DNA of 46,423 bases from Atopobiaceae bacterium (GTDB lineage: Bacteria > Actinomycetota > Coriobacteriia > Coriobacteriales > Atopobiaceae), in the NCBI GenBank assembly GCA_030525685.1, contig JAUNEG010000016.1, forward strand, positions 1-46,423, written 5' to 3'. Below are positions 15,292-22,726 of this stretch, one piece after another (position 1 is the first letter of the stretch; each line of letters begins with the position of its first letter). The notes below the pieces were generated by a model. That model had not been told where the DNA came from and made no database searches. It was given only the letters and a program-made list of their open reading frames with translations. A program made the position numbers and the translations under genes.

Positions 15292-17454
15292 GTGGGGGAG
15301 CGCCCCGCCATAGCTACCGCGTCGGAGAGGGTGCAGCGTGCCTGCGCCCTCTCCGATTCTGTGTCGCGCCTGCGCTACGTGAAGGGGGCCCGCGAGGAGG
15401 CGCTCTCCCGCCTGGGCGTCCGCCGCGTGCGCGACCTCCTACTGCACGTGCCCCATCGCTACCTGGACTTCACGCGCGTCGAGAAGATCGCGCGCGCCGA
15501 CGTGGGCTCCGACGCCACGATCGTCGCCACGGTCGACCGCGTGTCGGTGAAGCGCCCGCGGCCGCGCCTGCAGATCGTCGAGCTCTCCGTGGTCGACGAG
15601 ACGGGCGTCCTTCTGGCCACGTTCTTCCGGCAGCCCTGGGTGGCCGAGCAGGTCCACGAGGGCGACGTCGTGGCGCTCTCCGGCAAGGTGACCTTCGCCT
15701 ACGGCTTCAGGCAGATGCGCTCGCCGTTCTACGAGGTCGTCACCGCCACGGGCGGGGCGGGCGACTACGCGCGCGTGCTGCCGGTGCACCCGGTGACCGA
15801 GGGGCTCAGCGCGAGCTGGATGCGCCGCATCGTGGCCGCCGCCCTGGCGGATGCCGGAGACGTCTGCGACTGGCTGCCCGCGGGGCTCGCGGCGCGGCGC
15901 GGCCTCATGAGCCTGGCGCGCGCCCTGCGCGAGGCGCACTTCCCGGCGACGGTCGCCACGGCCGGGCTGGCCCGGCGGCGCCTTGCCTACGACGAGCTGC
16001 TCTGCCTGCAGTTCGCCCTGCTCACGCGCCGCCGCCTGGAGCTCTCGGGCGTCGAGCCCACGAGCCACGTGGCCGACGGGCCGCACCTCGCCGCCCTTCT
16101 CGCGGCCCTGCCCTTCGAGCTCACCGACGAGCAGCGCGCCGCCGCCGACGAGATCCTGGCCGACATGGCCGCCCCGCGCGTCATGAACCGCCTGCTCCTG
16201 GGCGACGTCGGCACCGGCAAGACCGCCGTGGCCGCCGTGGCGCTGGCCGCCGCCGCCGACACCGGCACGCAGGCCGCCGTCATGGCGCCGACCTCGGTGC
16301 TCGCGCGGCAGTACGCCGAGAAGCTCGGGCCCGTGCTCGATGCGGCCCACGTGAGCTGGGACCTCGTCACGGGCGCCACGCCGGCCGACGAGCGCGCCGC
16401 CGCCGAGGGGCGCGTGCGCCGCGGCGAGACGTGCGTGACCTTCGGTACCACGGCGCTGCTCTCGGAGGGCCTCGAGTTCTCCGCGCTCACGCTCGTGGTG
16501 ATCGACGAGCAGCACCGCTTCGGCGTGGACCAGCGCGCCTCCCTGCGCCGCAAGGGCGCCGGCGCGGACCTGCTGGCCATGACCGCGACGCCCATCCCGC
16601 GCACCCTCGCGCTCTCCCTCTACGGCGACGTTGACCTCTCGCGCATTCGCCGCCGCCCCCGCACGGGCGCCGGCGTCTCCACGCACGTGGTGGCGCCAGA
16701 GAACCTCGACCTCGCCTGGGGCGCGGTCCGCGACGCCGTGGCGGCGGGACACCAGGCCTACGTGATCTGCCCGCTCGTCGACGATGCGGACGACGGCTCC
16801 GCTCTCGACGACGTCCCCGAGGCGCTGCGATCCGCCGTCGGGCGGCCCCGCGCCGCCGTGCCCACCCTCGAGTGGCTGCGGGAGCAGGTGCTGCCGGGCC
16901 TTGCCTGCGACGTCCTGCACGGCCGCATGTCCGCGGTCGAGAAGGACCTCGCGATGGAGCGCTTCCGCACGGGCGCCACGCAGGTGCTCGTGGCCACCAC
17001 GGTGGTGGAGGTGGGCGTCGACGTCCCCAACGCCACGGTCATGGTCGTGCTCGACGCGGACCGCTTCGGCCTTGCCACGCTGCACCAGCTGCGCGGGCGC
17101 GTCGGCCGCGGCGACGCGGCGGGCACGGTGTATCTGAGCTGCGCCGCCAAGCGCGACAGCCGCGCCCGCGAGCGCCTGGCCGCGCTCGAGGCCACCTCAG
17201 ACGGCTACGAGCTCGCGGAGCTCGACCTGCGCCTGCGCCACGAGGGCGAGGTGCTGGGGTATCGTCAGAGCGGCGGCGTGAGCCTGGAGGTGTCCGACCT
17301 CGAGGCCGACCGGGACCTCGTGGAGTGGGCGCACGAGGACGCCCGTCAGATCGCGGGCGAGGACCCGCGCCTCGCCGCGCCCGCGCACCGGGCCATGGCA
17401 CTCGAGGTGCGGGACAGGTTCGGTGCCTACTTCGAGGAGCTGGAGCGCGCATGA
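15292..17454 (+). CDS. recG: ATP-dependent DNA helicase RecG
   Basis: 720 aa, close to the usual 680-750. An N-terminal wedge/OB domain (about 60-160) precedes a superfamily 2 helicase core: LLGDVGTGKT (Walker A), VIDEQHRFG (the RecG DEQH box), 'TATPIPRTLA' and the C-terminal 'QLRGRVGRG' motif VI. RecG remodels stalled replication forks and branch-migrates Holliday junctions. The start is GTG 15292, three bases after the fakA stop, with no clear Shine-Dalgarno, so translation is probably coupled. The stop overlaps rsmD (ATGA). Confidence 0.96.
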   Translation: MGERPAIATASERVQRACALSDSVSRLRYVKGAREEALSRLGVRRVRDLLLHVPHRYLDFTRVEKIARADVGSDATIVATVDRVSVKRPRPRLQIVELSVVDETGVLLATFFRQPWVAEQVHEGDVVALSGKVTFAYGFRQMRSPFYEVVTATGGAGDYARVLPVHPVTEGLSASWMRRIVAAALADAGDVCDWLPAGLAARRGLMSLARALREAHFPATVATAGLARRRLAYDELLCLQFALLTRRRLELSGVEPTSHVADGPHLAALLAALPFELTDEQRAAADEILADMAAPRVMNRLLLGDVGTGKTAVAAVALAAAADTGTQAAVMAPTSVLARQYAEKLGPVLDAAHVSWDLVTGATPADERAAAEGRVRRGETCVTFGTTALLSEGLEFSALTLVVIDEQHRFGVDQRASLRRKGAGADLLAMTATPIPRTLALSLYGDVDLSRIRRRPRTGAGVSTHVVAPENLDLAWGAVRDAVAAGHQAYVICPLVDDADDGSALDDVPEALRSAVGRPRAAVPTLEWLREQVLPGLACDVLHGRMSAVEKDLAMERFRTGATQVLVATTVVEVGVDVPNATVMVVLDADRFGLATLHQLRGRVGRGDAAGTVYLSCAAKRDSRARERLAALEATSDGYELAELDLRLRHEGEVLGYRQSGGVSLEVSDLEADRDLVEWAHEDARQIAGEDPRLAAPAHRAMALEVRDRFGAYFEELERA

Positions 17455-18038
17455 GGATCGTCGGCGGAAAGTGGCGGGGGCGCCAGATCGAGGCGCCGGA
17501 GGGACGCGGCACCACGCGGCCCACGACCGACCGGACGCGCGAGGCCATCGCCTCGATGATCCTCTCGGCGCGCGGGCTCGACCTCACGGGCGACTCCGTG
17601 CTCGATGCGTTCGCGGGCTCGGGCGCCATGGGGCTCGAGCTGCTCTCGCGCGGGGCCGCGCATGCCACCTTCGTGGACCGCGACCGCCGCGCCGCCGCGC
17701 GCGTCCGCCGCTCCGCGGAGGCGCTCGGGGCGGGGGAGGGCGAGGTGCGCTCGCTTGCGGGCGACGTGTTCTCGCTCGTCTCGCGCGGGCTGGCCGGCGC
17801 CCCCTTCGACGTCGTTTTTCTCGACCCGCCCTACGCCGTCGCCGCCGAGCGCGTCACCGCGCTCGTGGACGAGCTCGCCGCCTCCGGCCAGCTCGCCCCC
17901 GGAGCCGTGGTAGTCTACGAACGTGCCGCCGAGGCGGGCGGGCTCGAGAGCTCCGCCCTGAGGCTCGTGCGGACGAAGGAGCATGGGATCAGCGCCGTCG
18001 ACCTTCTGGTCGCTGACGCGGGGAGGGACAGCCAATGA
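17451..18038 (+). CDS. rsmD: 16S rRNA (guanine966-N2)-methyltransferase RsmD
   Basis: 195 aa. 'MRIVGGKWRGRQI' N-terminus, 'RPTTDRTREAIASML'-type motif, SAM-binding 'VLDAFAGSGAMGLELLSRGA' (split here; around 50-69) and catalytic 'FLDPPY' of N2-guanine methylases. It methylates G966 of 16S rRNA during 30S assembly. It overlaps recG and coaD by 4 bp each (ATGA), so recG-rsmD-coaD are translationally coupled, an order kept across actinobacteria. Confidence 0.95.
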   Translation: MRIVGGKWRGRQIEAPEGRGTTRPTTDRTREAIASMILSARGLDLTGDSVLDAFAGSGAMGLELLSRGAAHATFVDRDRRAAARVRRSAEALGAGEGEVRSLAGDVFSLVSRGLAGAPFDVVFLDPPYAVAAERVTALVDELAASGQLAPGAVVVYERAAEAGGLESSALRLVRTKEHGISAVDLLVADAGRDSQ

Positions 18039-18547
18039 GCGACGGGACCATCACCCACGTTGTCGTGCCGGGCACGTTCGACCCGGTGACGCTCGGCCAC
18101 GTCGACGTCATACGTCGCACGCGCCGGCTCTTCCCGCGCGTCACCGTCGCCGTGGCGGCCTCGGTCAACAAGCGCGGCCAGGGCACCACGTTCACGCTCG
18201 ACGAGCGCGTGGAGATGATCCGCGAGGCGCTCGCGCTCGAGGGGCTGCCGGACGACGTCGAGGTCGCGCCCTTCACCGGGCTTCTCGTCGCCTTCGCGCA
18301 CGAGATCGGCGCCGGCGGCATCGTCAAGGGCCTGCGCGCCATGACGGACTTCGAGTACGAGCTGCAGCAGGCCGACCTCAACAGCCACCTCTCGCCGGAC
18401 CTGGAGAGCGTCTTCGTCATGTCGAGCCCGCAGTACGGCTACGTCTCGTCCTCGATCGTGCGCGAGATCGCCTCGATGGGCTCGGACGTGAGCACGCTCG
18501 TGCCCGCCAACGTCAACGAGCGCCTTCGCGCGTGCTACGGCCGCTAG
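18035..18547 (+). CDS. coaD: Phosphopantetheine adenylyltransferase
   Basis: 170 aa. 'GTFDPVTLGHVDVI' carries the nucleotidyltransferase (H/T)xGH motif, and 'SSSIVREIA' is the second ATP-binding motif; 'GLRAMTDFEYELQ' is the pantetheine site. It makes dephospho-CoA in coenzyme A synthesis. The start is ATGA-overlapped with rsmD. Its stop is followed 10 bp later by the second 41-bp repeat array. Confidence 0.97.
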   Translation: MSDGTITHVVVPGTFDPVTLGHVDVIRRTRRLFPRVTVAVAASVNKRGQGTTFTLDERVEMIREALALEGLPDDVEVAPFTGLLVAFAHEIGAGGIVKGLRAMTDFEYELQQADLNSHLSPDLESVFVMSSPQYGYVSSSIVREIASMGSDVSTLVPANVNERLRACYGR

Positions 18548-18557
18548 GCGCCGCCGC

Positions 18558-18820
18558 GTCCCGGAATCGCCGGGATTCCCTGGTCCGCCGTTCTTCTCGT
18601 CCCGGAATCGCCGAGGTTCTCCGTTGCGCGAGCTTTGCCGTCCCGGAATTGGCGACCTTCTCCGCTCGGCGGCGTCCTCGGCGCGGGAAGGTCCCGGATT
18701 TCAGGACGAGCACGCGAGAAGGTCGGCGATTTCCGGACGTCTTTCTCGACCCGGCGGGGAAGGTCGCCAATTCCGGGACGGCGCGTCTGCCGTTCGCGGG
18801 AACCCCGCCGATTCCGGGAC
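18558..18820. repeat. Phased 41-bp inverted-repeat array, locus 2
   Basis: Seven units of the family seen at 10621. Three reverse units begin GTCCCGGAAT at 18558, 18599 and 18640, each 41 bp apart. Four forward units have GAAGG/GAACC at 18687, 18718, 18759 and 18800: spacings 31, 41 and 41, so one interval has lost 10 bp. Each ends GATTCCGGGAC, CAATTCCGGGAC or a close variant, while the centre varies. CTTCTCG (18593) and CGAGAAG (18715) lie in the spacers/units. The rest of the gap (18821-18908) is unremarkable. Confidence 0.93.
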
Positions 18821-18908
18821 GCGCGGGCGGCCCCGGCCGCACCCGCCGCGAAACCGACACAAAACACCGTCCGTCAACCGCGCCTTTATCGGGACGTGCG
18901 CAATCTGC

Positions 18909-18914
18909 TACTAT
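18909..18914 (+). promoter_or_regulatory. Extended -10 box of sepIVA-like/yceD operon
   Basis: TGC followed by TACTAT at 18909-18914, about 58 bp before the ATG at 18972. Confidence 0.55.
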
Positions 18915-18971
18915 GGCGTTTGATGGAGCCACTGCGCCCACCGCCGATGAGTCACGCGAAAGGAACCATAG

Positions 18972-19469
18972 ATGCAGCCAGGTGAGGAAATCGAGAGCTT
19001 GGTGGACGAGCTCGAGCAGATCGTGAACGAGGCAAAGTCCCCGCTCATGGACAACGGCCAGAAGAAGATCGTGGACTCGCAGGACGTCTACGAGATCCTC
19101 GACGAGATCCGTCGGGTGTTCCCGCAGGAGTTCTCCGACGCCCGCCGCATCCTCAAGGAGGAGCAGGAGGTCCTCGATCGCGCCCAGCAGCAGGCCAACG
19201 CGATCATCGCCGACGCCCAGCAGCAGGCGATGATCCTCGCGGGCGACCAGGAGGTCGTGCGTCTGGCCCAGCAGCAGGCCGAGGGCATCCGCGACCAGGC
19301 GGCCCAGTACGAGCGCGACACCCGCTACAACGCCGAGGAGTACGCCGACACCGTGCTGGCCCACCTAGAGGAGAACCTCAAGAGCCTGACCAGCTCCGTC
19401 TCGCGCGTGCGCCAGACGCTGGACGAGAACTCCGGCCCCCGCAACACCACCAACAACGTGCCCTGGTAG
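18972..19469 (+). CDS. DivIVA/SepIVA-like coiled-coil protein
   Basis: 165 aa, no membrane segment, nearly all predicted helix. 'QDVYEILDEIRRVFPQEFSDARRIL' region (about 37-62) is followed by a Gln/Ala-rich coiled coil with repeated 'QQQA' blocks (67-115), and ends 'ENLKSLTSSVSRVRQTLDEN'. In mycobacteria the gene after coaD encodes the essential septation protein SepIVA, also DivIVA-like, so position and architecture agree. A septum or polar growth role is inferred. Unspecific labels such as 'ATPase' would not fit, because there is no Walker motif. It is followed after 8 bp by yceD. Confidence 0.72.
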   Translation: MQPGEEIESLVDELEQIVNEAKSPLMDNGQKKIVDSQDVYEILDEIRRVFPQEFSDARRILKEEQEVLDRAQQQANAIIADAQQQAMILAGDQEVVRLAQQQAEGIRDQAAQYERDTRYNAEEYADTVLAHLEENLKSLTSSVSRVRQTLDENSGPRNTTNNVPW

Positions 19470-19477
19470 GGCGCCCC

Positions 19478-20062
19478 ATGAAGCCGCTGCCCTTCGCCCT
19501 CGACGAGCGCCTCGCGAGCGTCGGCGACACCCTGCCGCTCGCCGGTCACCTCGACGAGACCGGCTACGAGCTGGGCGACCACGAGTTCGCCCTGCCCGAG
19601 GGGATCGACTACGACCTCGTGCTCACCAACGCCGGCGAGGGCATCCTCGCCACGGGACTGGTGCGCGCGCACGTCGTGGGCACCTGCGACCGCTGCCTCG
19701 AGCCCGCGGAGTTCGACGTCGCGGCCGAGGTCGACGGCTACTACCTCTTCGAGGAGCCCGAGCACCTCGCGGAGGACGAGGACGAGGCGGACTACGAGCT
19801 CGTCTCGGCGGATCGCACGATCGACCTCGCGGGCGCGCTGCTCTCGGCCCTCGTGATGGAGACGCCGTTCGTGGTGCTGTGCCGCGAGGACTGCGCCGGC
19901 CTCTGCCCGGTCTGCGGCGCCAACCTCAACGAGGGGGACTGCGGCCACGCGGCCGAGCTCGAGGCCGAGCGGGAGCGGGAGCGCCTGGAGGCGTCGCCCT
20001 TCTCGGCCCTGGCGGGGTTGGACCTTACGGGCGGCGAGGGGGAGGATTCCCCCAAGGAGTGA
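19478..20062 (+). CDS. DUF177 (YceD) family protein
   Basis: 194 aa. DUF177 hallmarks: 'CDRCLEP' in the first half and the acidic stretch followed by 'CREDCAGLCPVCGANLNEGDC' region (about 131-151) in the second. It sits directly before rpmF, the pairing found in most bacteria. YceD is linked to 23S rRNA maturation and RNA processing, but the precise role is unclear. The Cys clusters suggest zinc binding. A Glu/Arg-rich tail follows. Weak GGGCGCCCC context precedes ATG 19478; coupling to the upstream gene is likely. Confidence 0.88.
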   Translation: MKPLPFALDERLASVGDTLPLAGHLDETGYELGDHEFALPEGIDYDLVLTNAGEGILATGLVRAHVVGTCDRCLEPAEFDVAAEVDGYYLFEEPEHLAEDEDEADYELVSADRTIDLAGALLSALVMETPFVVLCREDCAGLCPVCGANLNEGDCGHAAELEAERERERLEASPFSALAGLDLTGGEGEDSPKE

Positions 20063-20100
20063 AGAATTGCTGAGCACGTGCCCTTCTCGGGGACTCGTGC

Positions 20101-20106
20101 TATAGT
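20101..20106 (+). promoter_or_regulatory. rpmF promoter, extended -10
   Basis: TGC-TATAGT, 79 bp before the rpmF ATG. A CTTCTCG copy (20083-20089) falls in the -35 region, so the motif may affect this promoter. Confidence 0.6.
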
Positions 20107-20184
20107 GTCTCCTTGCGTGAATTGGTACCAGAGCGCTCCCGTGGGCGATCGGCGGGCGTAGGTTCGTGAAGAGAGGTTTGTGAC

Positions 20185-20364
20185 ATGGCAGTACCCAAGC
20201 AGAAGAAGGGCCGCGGCGCCACCCACTCCCGTCGTTCGGCCAACAGCAAGCTCGCCGCGCCGGCGCGCTCCGTGTGCCCGCAGTGCGGCGCTCCCAAGCT
20301 CCCGCACCACGTGTGCCCCAACTGCGGTCACTACAAGGACCGCGAGGTCATCGTCACCGAGTAG
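20185..20364 (+). CDS. rpmF: 50S ribosomal protein L32
   Basis: 59 aa. 'MAVPKQKKGRGATHSRRS' N-terminus and zinc ribbon CPQC...CPNC (residues 31-34 and 44-47) make it the C+ type. The ribosome-binding site GAGAGG lies 10 bp before ATG 20185. It has its own promoter and terminator but lies between yceD and plsX, the usual yceD-rpmF-plsX order. Confidence 0.96.
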   Translation: MAVPKQKKGRGATHSRRSANSKLAAPARSVCPQCGAPKLPHHVCPNCGHYKDREVIVTE

Positions 20365-20391
20365 CGTGACGTCGCAAGAGAGTGCGAAGCC

Positions 20392-20423
20392 AGGGGTCGG
20401 GCCCACGGGTCCGGCCCCTTTTC
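20392..20423 (+). terminator. rpmF Rho-independent terminator
   Basis: GGGGTCGGGCC pairs with GGTCCGGCCCC around a short loop, followed by TTTT. Confidence 0.9.
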
Positions 20424-20444
20424 TATGGCGCCGTGCCCCCGCCA

Positions 20445-20555
20445 CGAGGGTATGTGCACTGTTGCAACTCTAATGTTCTTCTCGCCAAGCGTTTCACCTG
20501 CGGCTCTTTGATTGCAAGGTACCGTATTAATTCCGCAACTGTGCACATACCCTCG
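20445..20555. repeat. 111-bp element with 21-nt terminal inverted repeats (CGAGGGTATGTGCAC type)
   Basis: Left arm 20445-20465 and right arm 20535-20555 are inverse copies with one mismatch in 21 nt. The core of about 69 bp is AT-richer than the surroundings and contains TTCTTCTCGCC (20476-20486). It lies between the rpmF terminator and the plsX promoter. No open frame of interest runs through it. No other copy occurs in this window. Confidence 0.88.
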
Positions 20556-20569
20556 GGGAGGGCGCCGAG

Positions 20570-20616
20570 GGCGAGAAGACCGCGGCGCTGGGGGGCGAGA
20601 AGACCGCGGCGCCCCG
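20570..20616 (+). repeat. 24-bp tandem repeat containing CGAGAAGACCGCGGCG
   Basis: CGAGAAGACCGCGGCG occurs at 20572 and 20596, 24 bp apart, flanked by G-runs. It lies just before the CATAAT -10 box of plsX (20627-20632). Confidence 0.8.
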
Positions 20617-20626
20617 CGCTGCGTGG

Positions 20627-20632
20627 CATAAT
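20627..20632 (+). promoter_or_regulatory. Putative -10 box of plsX
   Basis: TGG-CATAAT, extended -10 form, 31 bp before the ATG at 20664. Confidence 0.5.
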
Positions 20633-20663
20633 GGGGAGTGCTAAGAGCAACGAAGGGGGAGTC

Positions 20664-21653
20664 ATGACCGCCATCTGCGTAGACGTCATGGGCGCGGACA
20701 AGGAGCCCGCGGTCCTTCTCGAGGGCGTGGCCCAGGCGCTCGCCGCCGACGCCGACCTCGAGGTGCTCGTCGCCGGCGCCGCCGAGTTCGTGGAGCCGTT
20801 CGCCGCCTCCCACGACCGCGCCCGCGCCCTGGTCACCACCGAGGTCATCACGATGTCCGAGCACCCCGCCCAGGCCGTGCGCGCCAAGAAGGACGCGAGC
20901 ATCGTCCGCGCCGCGGCCGCCGTGCGCGCGGGCGAGGCCGACGGCCTCTTCTCCGCCGGCTCCACCGGTGCGGTCCTCACGGCGGCGACCTTCGGCGTCG
21001 GCCGCCTCAAGGGCATCAGGCGCCCCGCGCTCTCGCTGCCGTTCCCCGGCATCTCCGGCCGCCCGACCGTCTTTCTCGACATGGGCGCCAACGCCGACGT
21101 GCGCCCGGACGTGATCGTGCAGTTCGCGCAGATGGGCCGCGCCTACGCCCGCGCCGTGCTGGGCGTGGCCGAGCCGCGCGTGGGCCTGCTCTGCAACGGC
21201 TCCGAGGAGACCAAGGGCTCCGAGACGGCGCTGGCCTACCACGAGGCGCTCGCGTCCGCGGACTGCGGCTTCGCGGGCAACGCCGAGGGCACCGACATCC
21301 TCGCCGGCACCTTCGACGTCATCGTGGCGGACGGCTTCACCGGCAACGTCGCGCTCAAGTCGATCGAGGGCACGGGCAAGTTCGTGCTCAAGCGCCTGAA
21401 GGCCGCCATGGGCGCCTCGCTCAAGAACAAGATCGGCATGGCGCTGCTCGCGGGCTCGCTCAAGTCCCTCGCCGCCGAGCTCTCCGGCGACGAGTACGGC
21501 GGCGCGGTCCTGCTCGGCCTGCGCGCGCCCGTGCTCAAGGGCCACGGCGCCACCTCGGCGCGCGCCGTCTGCCAGGGCACGCTCGCGGCCGCTCGCGTGG
21601 TGCGCGCCAGCCTCACCGAGAAGATCGCGGACGCCTGCGAGCTCTCCGCGTAG
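20664..21653 (+). CDS. plsX: Phosphate acyltransferase PlsX
   Basis: 329 aa. 'ICVDVMGADKEP' at the N-terminus, 'SAGSTGAVL' (about 94), 'FLDMGAN' (about 136) and 'DGFTGNVALKSIEG' (about 222) are PlsX signatures. It exchanges acyl groups between acyl-ACP and acyl-phosphate in phospholipid synthesis, linking acpP (next gene) and FakA products. ATG 20664 follows AAGGGGGA. The frame is open to 20382, but that region crosses the repeat element and is not conserved. Confidence 0.95.
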   Translation: MTAICVDVMGADKEPAVLLEGVAQALAADADLEVLVAGAAEFVEPFAASHDRARALVTTEVITMSEHPAQAVRAKKDASIVRAAAAVRAGEADGLFSAGSTGAVLTAATFGVGRLKGIRRPALSLPFPGISGRPTVFLDMGANADVRPDVIVQFAQMGRAYARAVLGVAEPRVGLLCNGSEETKGSETALAYHEALASADCGFAGNAEGTDILAGTFDVIVADGFTGNVALKSIEGTGKFVLKRLKAAMGASLKNKIGMALLAGSLKSLAAELSGDEYGGAVLLGLRAPVLKGHGATSARAVCQGTLAAARVVRASLTEKIADACELSA

Positions 21654-21690
21654 CCGCCCGCCCGCGCGCCCGCGCGCGGCGCCGACGGGG

Positions 21691-21696
21691 TAGAAT
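21691..21696 (+). promoter_or_regulatory. -10 box of acpP
   Basis: TAGAAT 30 bp before the ATG. The region before it (21654-21690) is an alternating CG-rich stretch that can fold back, possibly a plsX 3' stem. Confidence 0.5.
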
Positions 21697-21725
21697 CGTA
21701 CGGTAGGCAAACCTGAGGAGGAACC

Positions 21726-21965
21726 ATGGACCGCGACGCTATTCTCGCCAAGGTCGTCGACGTCGTGAACGACACGCTCTCTCTGGGCTCCGACGTCACG
21801 CTCTCGGCCGACACCAACCTGAAGGAGCTCGGTGCCGACTCGTTCGACCTGCTCGAGCTCGTGACCGCCCTGGAGGACGAGTTCTCCATGACCTTCGACG
21901 ACGACGCCCCCGCGCAGATCTCCACGATCGGCGAGGTCGTCGACGCGATCGCGGCCGCCCAGTAA
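21726..21965 (+). CDS. acpP: Acyl carrier protein
   Basis: 79 aa acidic protein with 'GADSFDLLEL'. The Ser in the DSF motif carries the 4'-phosphopantetheine arm (ACPs more often have DSL). It carries growing acyl chains in type II fatty acid synthesis. ATG 21726 follows GAGGAGG. rnc follows after 12 bp, the common plsX/acpP-rnc-smc order. Confidence 0.95.
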   Translation: MDRDAILAKVVDVVNDTLSLGSDVTLSADTNLKELGADSFDLLELVTALEDEFSMTFDDDAPAQISTIGEVVDAIAAAQ

Positions 21966-21977
21966 GGGGTCCGATCG

Positions 21978-22706
21978 TTGAAGATGCAGGCGCGCCTGGC
22001 CGAGGCAGAGCGGATCTGCGGCCATCACTTCGAGAACCAGGAGCTGATCGTCTCCGCGCTGACGCACCCGTCGGCTGCCGAGGGTCGTCCCGTCTCCGCC
22101 TCCTACGAGCGGCTCGAGTTCCTCGGTGACTCGATCCTCGGCGCGATCGTGGCGACCGACCTCTTCGAGCGCTTCCCCGACATGGACGAGGGCGCGCTCA
22201 CGCAGGCCAAGATCAGCCTCGTCTCGGGCCGCATGCTCTCGGCGGTGGCCGAGCGCCTGGGCCTCGCCCCGCTCATCGTGATGGGCGAGTCCGAGCGCGG
22301 CACCGGCGAGCGCGGGATGCACTCCGCGCTCGAGAACGTCTACGAGGCCCTCGTGGGCGCCCTGTACCTCGACGCCGGCTACGCGCCGGCCCACGCCTTC
22401 GTGACGGCGACCCTCGGCCCCGAGGTCTCGCCGGCACTTGCCGAGAAGCCCATCAGCCCCAAGTCCCGCCTGCAGGAGGTCACCCAGCGCGACCTGCGCT
22501 GCGGCCCCGAGTACAAGCTCGTCTCAGAGGAGGGGCCGGCGCACGACCCCACGTTCACCTCGGTCGTGCTCGTCGAGGGCCGCCGGATCGGGCGCGGCAC
22601 GGGCTCGTCGAAGAAGTCCTCCGAGAGCGCCGCCGCCATAGACGCGCTCGTCCGTCTCGGCTATGCCGAGAAGGACGACTTCTCGGGCGCCGGGACCACG
22701 AACTAG
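21978..22706 (+). CDS. rnc: Ribonuclease III
   Basis: 242 aa. The catalytic signature 'ERLEFLGDSILG' is near residue 42 and the second acidic site 'ENVYEALVGALYLDAG' near 118. A C-terminal double-stranded RNA-binding domain starts near 165, with 'GSSKKSSESAAAIDAL' at its end. The enzyme cleaves rRNA precursors and structured mRNAs. Start TTG 21978 after AAGGGG; ATG 21984 is an alternative. Palindromic intergenic transcripts in this genome would be plausible substrates (inference). Confidence 0.95.
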   Translation: MKMQARLAEAERICGHHFENQELIVSALTHPSAAEGRPVSASYERLEFLGDSILGAIVATDLFERFPDMDEGALTQAKISLVSGRMLSAVAERLGLAPLIVMGESERGTGERGMHSALENVYEALVGALYLDAGYAPAHAFVTATLGPEVSPALAEKPISPKSRLQEVTQRDLRCGPEYKLVSEEGPAHDPTFTSVVLVEGRRIGRGTGSSKKSSESAAAIDALVRLGYAEKDDFSGAGTTN

Positions 22707-22726
22707 CGAGCGCCGGGAGGACGCCG

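Noticed and set aside
20445..20555. Complete insertion sequence
   Set aside because: The core is 69 bp without coding capacity; at most a miniature element.
20382..20663. Upstream extension of plsX
   Set aside because: The frame passes through the rpmF terminator, the 111-bp element and the promoter.
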